Assembly (NCBI GenBank): GCA_938039795.1
Contig: CALHWU010000186.1
Location: forward strand, 1 to 10,117
From: an uncultured Muribaculaceae bacterium
GTDB lineage: Bacteria > Bacteroidota > Bacteroidia > Bacteroidales > Muribaculaceae
Length of the DNA: 10,117 nt
Direction: 5' to 3'
The position numbers were made by a program, and so were the translations under genes. Under the pieces are notes generated by a model. It was not told the origin of the DNA. It saw nothing but the letters and a program-made list of their open reading frames with translations, and did no database searches. Shown piece after piece: positions 5,077 to 10,117 of this stretch; within the stretch, counting starts at the first letter, position 1; each line of letters opens with the position of its first letter.

Positions 5077-8000
5077 ATGACAGACCATAAGAACCAGAAG
5101 ATAAAGAAAGCCCTTCTGCTGGGCTCGGGCGCTCTCAAGATCGGAGAGGCCGGCGAATTTGACTACTCCGGCTCACAGGCCCTCAAGGCCATGAAGGAGG
5201 AGGGTATCACCACCGTGCTCATCAACCCCAATATCGCCACGGTGCAGACCTCCGAGGGATTCGCCGACAAAATCTATTTTCTCCCGGTGACCCCCTACTT
5301 CGTCGAGAAGGTCATCGAAAAAGAGCGTCCCGACGGCATACTTCTCGCTTTCGGCGGCCAGACCGCCCTCAACTGCGGCGTGGCCCTCTACGAGAGCGGC
5401 GTGCTCGAACGCTATGGAGTGGAAGTGCTCGGCACCCCGGTGCAGGCCATCATGGACACCGAGGACCGCGAGCTCTTCGTACATAAACTCGATGAGATCG
5501 GCGTCAAGACCATTAAGAGCGAGGCCGTCAATACAGTTGACGACGCCCGCACGGCAGCGGCCCGGCTCGGTTATCCCGTTATCGTCCGTGCCGCCTATGC
5601 GCTCGGCGGTCTCGGATCGGGATTCTGCGACAACGAGCAGCAGCTCGTCAGCCTGACCGAAAAAGCCCTTTCTTTCTCACCTCAGGTGCTCGTAGAGAAA
5701 TCGCTCAAAGGCTGGAAAGAGGTGGAATACGAAGTGGTGCGCGACCGTTTCGACAACTGCATAACGGTCTGCAACATGGAGAATTTCGACCCGCTCGGCA
5801 TCCACACCGGCGAATCGATCGTCGTAGCTCCCTCGCAGACCCTTACCAACGAAGACTACCACTACCTGCGTAAACTCGCGATAAAAATCATACGTCATAT
5901 CGGCATCGTAGGCGAGTGTAACGTACAGTATGCCTTCGATCCCGCCTCGATGGAATACCGCGTGATCGAGGTCAACGCCCGACTGAGCCGCTCGTCGGCA
6001 CTGGCATCGAAGGCCACCGGCTATCCTTTGGCATTCGTGGCCGCCAAGCTCGGACTCGGCTACGGGCTCTTCGATCTCAAGAATTCCGTGACCAAGGAGA
6101 CATCGGCTTTCTTCGAGCCGGCCCTCGACTATATCGTCTGCAAAATTCCGCGCTGGGATCTCGGCAAGTTCCACGGCGTGCGCCGCGAGATCGGCTCGTC
6201 GATGAAATCGGTCGGCGAAGTTATGGCCATAGGCCGCACCTTCGAGGAAGCGATCCAGAAGGGACTCCGCATGATCGGTCAGGGAATGCACGGATTTACA
6301 GGCAACCGCGAGCTCGCAGTCGACGACATCGACCATGCCCTGTCCGAACCTACCGACAAACGCATCTTCGTCATAGCCCAGGCCATGATGAAGGGCTACA
6401 GCGTAGAGCGCATACATGAACTGACCAAGATCGACCGCTGGTTCCTCTACCGGCTGGCGAATATTGTAAATACTTCCGACGAACTGAGTCTGTGCGATAC
6501 CCTTGAGAATCTTCCCGAAGAGCTCCTGCGCCAGGCCAAGCAGCAGGGCTTCTCCGACTTCCAGATAGCACGCTGCGTGCTCAAGGACAGCATGACCGAT
6601 CCGGAGAACACGATACTGAAAGTGCGCGAGCTGCGCAAGTCGCTTGGCATAACCCCCGTCGTGAAGCAGATCGACACTCTCGCCGCAGAGTATCCGGCCA
6701 GCACCAATTACCTGTATCTGACCTACAACGGTACTGAAAACGACGTCAATTATCTCCATGACCACCGGTCGATCGTAGTGCTCGGATCAGGCGCTTACCG
6801 TATAGGAAGCTCTGTAGAGTTCGACTGGTGCTCGGTCAATGCTCTCCTTACGGTCAAAAAAGAGGGCTGGCGATCGGTGATGATCAACTACAACCCCGAG
6901 ACCGTATCGACCGACTACGACCTCTGCGACCGCCTCTATTTCGATGAGCTTACATTCGAGCGAGTCATGGACATACTCGACCTTGAGCAGCCCCACGGCG
7001 TGATATTGTCGGTGGGTGGTCAGATCCCCAACAATCTGGCCACGCGTCTCGACGACCAGCATGTCAACATACTCGGCACCTCAGCCAAGAGCATCGACAA
7101 CGCGGAGGACCGCAACAAATTCTCGGCCATGCTCGACCGCATCGGAGTCGACCAGCCGCGCTGGCGCGAGCTGACGAGCTTCGAGGACATCTACCAGTTT
7201 ATCGACGAGGTGGGCTATCCGGTGCTCGTGCGTCCGAGCTACGTGCTTTCGGGAGCCGCCATGAACGTCTGCTCAAACTCCGACGAGCTTGAACGCTTCC
7301 TCCGGCTGGCTGCCAACGTTTCGAAAAAACACCCCGTGGTGGTCAGCGAATTTATACAGAACGCCAAGGAGATCGAGATGGATGCCGTGGCACAGAACGG
7401 CGAGATAAAGATCTACGCTATCTCTGAGCATATAGAATATGCCGGAGTGCATTCGGGCGACGCCACAATACAGTTCCCGCCCCAGAAACTCTACGTGGAG
7501 ACAATCCGGCGCCTCAAGAAGGTATCGTCAGCCATCGCAAAGGCTCTCGACATCTCAGGCCCGTTCAACATCCAGTTCCTTGCCAAGAACAACGACATCA
7601 AGGTGATCGAATGCAACCTGCGCGCATCGCGAAGCTTCCCGTTCGTTTCGAAGGTGCTGAAGCTCAACTTCATCGACATAGCCACCAAGGTGATGCTCGG
7701 CATTCCTGTCGAGAAACCGTCGAAGAGCGCGTTTGATCTCGACTATGTAGGCATAAAGGCCTCGCAGTTCAGCTTCTCGCGTCTGCAGGGCGCTGATCCG
7801 GTGCTCGGCGTCGACATGTCGTCGACCGGCGAGGTGGGATGTCTGGGCGACGACTCCTCCGACGCGCTTCTCAAAGCCATGCTCTCGGTGGGCAACCGCA
7901 TCCCGTCGAAAGGGATACTTCTCTCCACCGGAGGCCCGAAGCAGAAAGCGGCTATGCTCGACGCTGCCCACAAGCTCCACAACAAGGGTTACAAGATCTA

Positions 8001-8313
8001 CGCCACCGGAGGCACCCACGCCTTCCTCAACGACAACGGCATACCGGCAGTCAAGGTCTACTGGCCCAGCCAGGCCGACATGCAGCCGCAGGCTCTCGAT
8101 CTGCTCCACAGCCACGAGATCGACCTGGTGGTCAACATACCCAAGAACCTCACTCCCACAGAGCTTGGCAACGGTCACACTATACGCCGTGCGGCGATCG
8201 ACCTCAATATACCGCTGCTGACGAATGCACGTCTGGCATCGGCCTTCATCGACGCCTTTACTTCGATGACGCTCGACCAGATCGAGATCAAGTCGTGGGA
8301 CGAATACAAGTGA
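5077..8313 (+). CDS. carB: Carbamoyl-phosphate synthetase large subunit CarB
   Basis: The 1078-residue catalytic subunit (E. coli CarB has 1073) makes carbamoyl phosphate from bicarbonate, CarA-derived ammonia and two ATP. The two homologous synthetase halves are plain. The first starts with LLGSGALKIGEAGEFDYSGS (14-33) and contains an ATP-grasp domain with ALGGLGSG (175-182) and EVNARLSRSSA (298-308). The second starts near residue 567 with LGSGAYRIGSSVEFDW and contains RPSYVLSG (719-726) and IECNLRASRSFPF (from 844). The oligomerisation domain lies between them. The C-terminal MGS-like allosteric domain holds ATGGT (976-980) and WPSQ (996-999). Several motifs match animal CPS1/CAD better than E. 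coli CarB. The start at 5077 lies 15 nt after carA, and prmC follows after 7 nt. The gene appears intact and certain. Confidence 0.98.
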   Translation: MTDHKNQKIKKALLLGSGALKIGEAGEFDYSGSQALKAMKEEGITTVLINPNIATVQTSEGFADKIYFLPVTPYFVEKVIEKERPDGILLAFGGQTALNCGVALYESGVLERYGVEVLGTPVQAIMDTEDRELFVHKLDEIGVKTIKSEAVNTVDDARTAAARLGYPVIVRAAYALGGLGSGFCDNEQQLVSLTEKALSFSPQVLVEKSLKGWKEVEYEVVRDRFDNCITVCNMENFDPLGIHTGESIVVAPSQTLTNEDYHYLRKLAIKIIRHIGIVGECNVQYAFDPASMEYRVIEVNARLSRSSALASKATGYPLAFVAAKLGLGYGLFDLKNSVTKETSAFFEPALDYIVCKIPRWDLGKFHGVRREIGSSMKSVGEVMAIGRTFEEAIQKGLRMIGQGMHGFTGNRELAVDDIDHALSEPTDKRIFVIAQAMMKGYSVERIHELTKIDRWFLYRLANIVNTSDELSLCDTLENLPEELLRQAKQQGFSDFQIARCVLKDSMTDPENTILKVRELRKSLGITPVVKQIDTLAAEYPASTNYLYLTYNGTENDVNYLHDHRSIVVLGSGAYRIGSSVEFDWCSVNALLTVKKEGWRSVMINYNPETVSTDYDLCDRLYFDELTFERVMDILDLEQPHGVILSVGGQIPNNLATRLDDQHVNILGTSAKSIDNAEDRNKFSAMLDRIGVDQPRWRELTSFEDIYQFIDEVGYPVLVRPSYVLSGAAMNVCSNSDELERFLRLAANVSKKHPVVVSEFIQNAKEIEMDAVAQNGEIKIYAISEHIEYAGVHSGDATIQFPPQKLYVETIRRLKKVSSAIAKALDISGPFNIQFLAKNNDIKVIECNLRASRSFPFVSKVLKLNFIDIATKVMLGIPVEKPSKSAFDLDYVGIKASQFSFSRLQGADPVLGVDMSSTGEVGCLGDDSSDALLKAMLSVGNRIPSKGILLSTGGPKQKAAMLDAAHKLHNKGYKIYATGGTHAFLNDNGIPAVKVYWPSQADMQPQALDLLHSHEIDLVVNIPKNLTPTELGNGHTIRRAAIDLNIPLLTNARLASAFIDAFTSMTLDQIEIKSWDEYK

Positions 8314-8320
8314 TCCCCGC

Positions 8321-9175
8321 ATGACGCTCGGCCATAGCATCGCTGACGCACGCAAGCGCCTGGAGCCTCACTATTCCGACGGTGAGGCCCGGGCGCTTGT
8401 CAGAGAGGCGTTGTTCAGACTCAAAGGGTGGACGCCTGTGGATCTCGCAGTGAAGGCCGACGAGCCACTGAGTGATTTCATTCAGGGGAAACTCAATGAG
8501 ACGGTGGAACGGCTGCTGCTTGACGAGCCTATACAATACATATTCGGACGGGCCGAATTCTACGGACTCGACTTCACGGTGACTCCCGATGTGCTGATTC
8601 CGCGGCCTGAGACAGCCGAACTCGTCGACCTGATAGTAAGCTCCCTCGGTAATCAGAGAGATCTACGCGTGGCTGATCTCTGTGCCGGCTCGGGATGCAT
8701 TGCCTGCGCTCTGGCGAGAAATCTTCCGTTTTCTCGCGTCACAGCGGTCGAACTCTCGGCCGAAGCCGCGAAGATAGCCCGGGAAAACGCATCGCAGCTT
8801 AAAGTCGACGTGACGGTGAAGGAAGCTGATGTGCTTAATATGCCAGCACCCGCCGCTCCGCTTTACGATGTGATAGTAAGCAATCCGCCTTATATAGCCG
8901 AGAGTGAAAAGCCTTCGGTTGATGCCAACGTGCTTCTCTACGAGCCTCATCAGGCCTTGTTCGTTCCCGACAATGATCCTCTGGTTTTCTACAGCGCCAT
9001 CGGCCGCTACGCACTAACGGCATTGGAGCCTGGACGGTCGCTCTATCTGGAGATAAATCCTCTGCATGCCGACACCCTGCGCTCAATGCTGGCTACGCAG
9101 GGATGGAGCGACATCGACATCAGGCGCGATTCCTCAGGAAAGTTAAGATTCGCGATAGCGACCTCACCATCATGA
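8321..9175 (+). CDS. prmC: Peptide chain release factor N5-glutamine methyltransferase PrmC (HemK)
   Basis: PrmC uses S-adenosylmethionine to methylate the glutamine of the GGQ motif in release factors RF1 and RF2, improving translation termination. The 284-residue protein has the usual two-part structure. A helical N-terminal domain (about 1-75) is followed by PIQYIFGRAEFYG (70-82) and IPRPETAELV (93-102), then a Rossmann methyltransferase fold with SAM-binding loop DLCAGSGC (119-126). The catalytic substrate-binding motif is SNPPYI (187-192), diagnostic for N5-glutamine methyltransferases, and YEPHQALF (207-214) is another PrmC hallmark. The gene starts 7 nt after carB and overlaps recX by ATGA. 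In E. coli prmC follows prfA, so its place behind carAB is a different arrangement. It probably shares the carAB transcript. Confidence 0.96.
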   Translation: MTLGHSIADARKRLEPHYSDGEARALVREALFRLKGWTPVDLAVKADEPLSDFIQGKLNETVERLLLDEPIQYIFGRAEFYGLDFTVTPDVLIPRPETAELVDLIVSSLGNQRDLRVADLCAGSGCIACALARNLPFSRVTAVELSAEAAKIARENASQLKVDVTVKEADVLNMPAPAAPLYDVIVSNPPYIAESEKPSVDANVLLYEPHQALFVPDNDPLVFYSAIGRYALTALEPGRSLYLEINPLHADTLRSMLATQGWSDIDIRRDSSGKLRFAIATSPS

Positions 9176-9663
9176 TGAGGCGTCAGATCACTCCTCGTCA
9201 GGCTCTTGAGCGGCTGCGCTATCTCTGCAGCCGCTCCGAACACTGCACGGCTGAAATCGAAAAGAAACTCTATTCATGGGGAATCGGATCTCCTGACGGC
9301 GAAAAAATCATAGCCTCTCTGCGTCGCGACCGATATATCGACGATGAGCGTTTCGCGCACGCCTTCGTCCGCGACAAGTTCTTTTTCAATCACTGGGGGC
9401 GGCTGAAGATACGAGCTGCACTCGCGGCCAAGCGCATCGACCGCCCGACGGCCGACAGCGCGATGGACGAGGAGATAACCGAAACAGATTATGAAGCTTC
9501 GCTGCTGACACTTCTGAAAGCCAAGGCCCGGAGCATAAATGCCTCTCCTGACGACTATGACAGCCTGTCGAAGCTGATACGTCTTGCCATCGCCCGAGGC
9601 TATGAGAGCGCAAAAGCAATAGCTCTTGTGAAAAGCCGCAGATTATGGGACGAGGAGCTGTGA
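9172..9663 (+). CDS. recX: RecX-family regulatory protein (RecA modulator)
   Basis: RecX binds RecA filaments and modulates, usually inhibits, strand exchange. The 163-residue protein is all-helical with the family's repeated helical units. The N-terminal unit has ALERLRYLCSRSEH (11-24) and EIEKKLYSWGI (28-38). The central signature is YIDDERFAHAFV (55-66) followed by WGRLKIRAALAAKRI (75-89). A third repeat lies at about 107-158. I use the ATG at 9172, which overlaps the prmC stop as ATGA; an ATG at 9175 is adjacent and equally possible. An in-frame ATG at 9103 would add 23 residues that do not resemble RecX and lie wholly inside prmC. recA is not in this window. The next gene overlaps its 3' end, so it sits mid-operon. 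Confidence 0.93.
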   Translation: MMRRQITPRQALERLRYLCSRSEHCTAEIEKKLYSWGIGSPDGEKIIASLRRDRYIDDERFAHAFVRDKFFFNHWGRLKIRAALAAKRIDRPTADSAMDEEITETDYEASLLTLLKAKARSINASPDDYDSLSKLIRLAIARGYESAKAIALVKSRRLWDEEL

Positions 9664-10117
9664 TCGCGTCGATCAAATCATGGCTTTCCGATCTTGCGGC
9701 CGTGATATTTCCGAAAGTTTGCGAAGTCTGCGGGCAGTCGCTCACCCACGGGGAGGATACTCTTTGTCTGGAATGTCTGACCGATATGCCGCGCACCGGC
9801 ATAGCCGACGATGCTTTCACCGAAATACACAAGCGCCTCGCCTCTCCTGGACTGCCAGTGGCGAAAGCCGCATCATGGTTTTATTACTACCGCGACTCCC
9901 CTTTTGCCATGCTTGTGCAGAGGGCGAAATACAACGGACGTCCGAAACTTGCTCGGACGCTTGGCCGTATGTTCGCCTACGAAATAGCATCAAGGGGATT
10001 CTTCGATGGGATCGACGTCATTGTACCGGTGCCTCTTGCACGCATGAAAAAGCTAATTAGAGGCTATAATCAGGCTGAGGAGATAGCTCTCGGTCTGTCT
10101 GAAGTCAGCGGACTGCC
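9645..10117 (+). CDS. ComF-family phosphoribosyltransferase-like protein, 3' end cut by window
   Basis: This frame is open to the window end, with 157 residues seen. The N-terminus has a hydrophobic helix ending in IFP (21-23) and then two CxxC pairs, CEVC (26-29) and CLEC (41-44), a likely zinc-binding double cysteine motif typical of ComF/GntX proteins. It continues with FAMLVQRAKYNGR, then VIVPVPL and RGYNQAEEIA (139-148), the start of the phosphoribosyltransferase-like domain. The PRPP-binding loop would lie beyond the window. Members are linked to DNA uptake in some bacteria, but the role here is unknown. The ATG at 9645 overlaps recX by 19 bp. A GTG at 9660 (GTGA overlap) is an alternative start, shortening the protein by five residues. 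Orthology to comF itself is not shown. Confidence 0.88.
   Translation, partial: MGRGAVIASIKSWLSDLAAVIFPKVCEVCGQSLTHGEDTLCLECLTDMPRTGIADDAFTEIHKRLASPGLPVAKAASWFYYYRDSPFAMLVQRAKYNGRPKLARTLGRMFAYEIASRGFFDGIDVIVPVPLARMKKLIRGYNQAEEIALGLSEVSGL

Noticed and set aside
9103..9171. Upstream extension of RecX
   Set aside because: The extra 23 residues lie inside prmC, do not match the RecX N-terminus, and the ATGA overlap at 9172 is a better start.
9680..10060. 126-codon plus-strand open frame near the window end
   Set aside because: It is out of phase with the ComF-like frame, which carries clear family motifs across the same bases.

Overview
This window looks like an ordinary chromosomal stretch of a Bacteroidales bacterium, most likely of the Muribaculaceae type (my inference). 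Three observations support this. The promoters match the Bacteroidetes -33/-7 consensus (TTTG, 19 bp, TAnnTTTG). The starts lack Shine-Dalgarno sequences. The protein families and fairly high GC content also fit. I found no mobile element, CRISPR array, tRNA, rRNA or recognisable defence system.

Layout: a small HU-type DNA-binding protein gene lies on the minus strand (47-316), followed on that strand by a GC-rich hairpin. A 230-bp intergenic region (317-546) holds divergent promoters, an imperfect palindrome and a short inverted repeat next to the first plus-strand start codon. Four tightly spaced plus-strand genes follow (547-3886). They encode two tandem rhomboid intramembrane serine proteases whose genes overlap by 14 bp, a membrane-anchored endonuclease/exonuclease/phosphatase-family hydrolase joined by an ATGA overlap, and a nitroreductase-like flavoprotein. 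The first two are membrane proteases and the third is membrane-anchored, but the shared biological role of the cluster is unknown.

A second plus-strand operon starts at about 3902 with a consensus promoter. It contains carA and carB (glutamine-dependent carbamoyl-phosphate synthetase, feeding pyrimidine and arginine synthesis), prmC (release-factor glutamine methyltransferase), recX (RecA modulator) and a ComF-family phosphoribosyltransferase-like gene cut by the window end. Spacing is 15 nt, 7 nt, an ATGA overlap and a short overlap, so co-transcription is likely.

The points most worth a second look are: (1) the carAB leader, where the predicted initially transcribed sequence GGTTTTC resembles UTP-sensitive slippage start sites and an 8-bp perfect inverted repeat abuts the likely carA start; (2) a CarB that resembles animal CPS1/CAD more than E. 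coli CarB; (3) the tandem rhomboid/hydrolase cluster. I did not find convincing evidence of a wholly new biological system.
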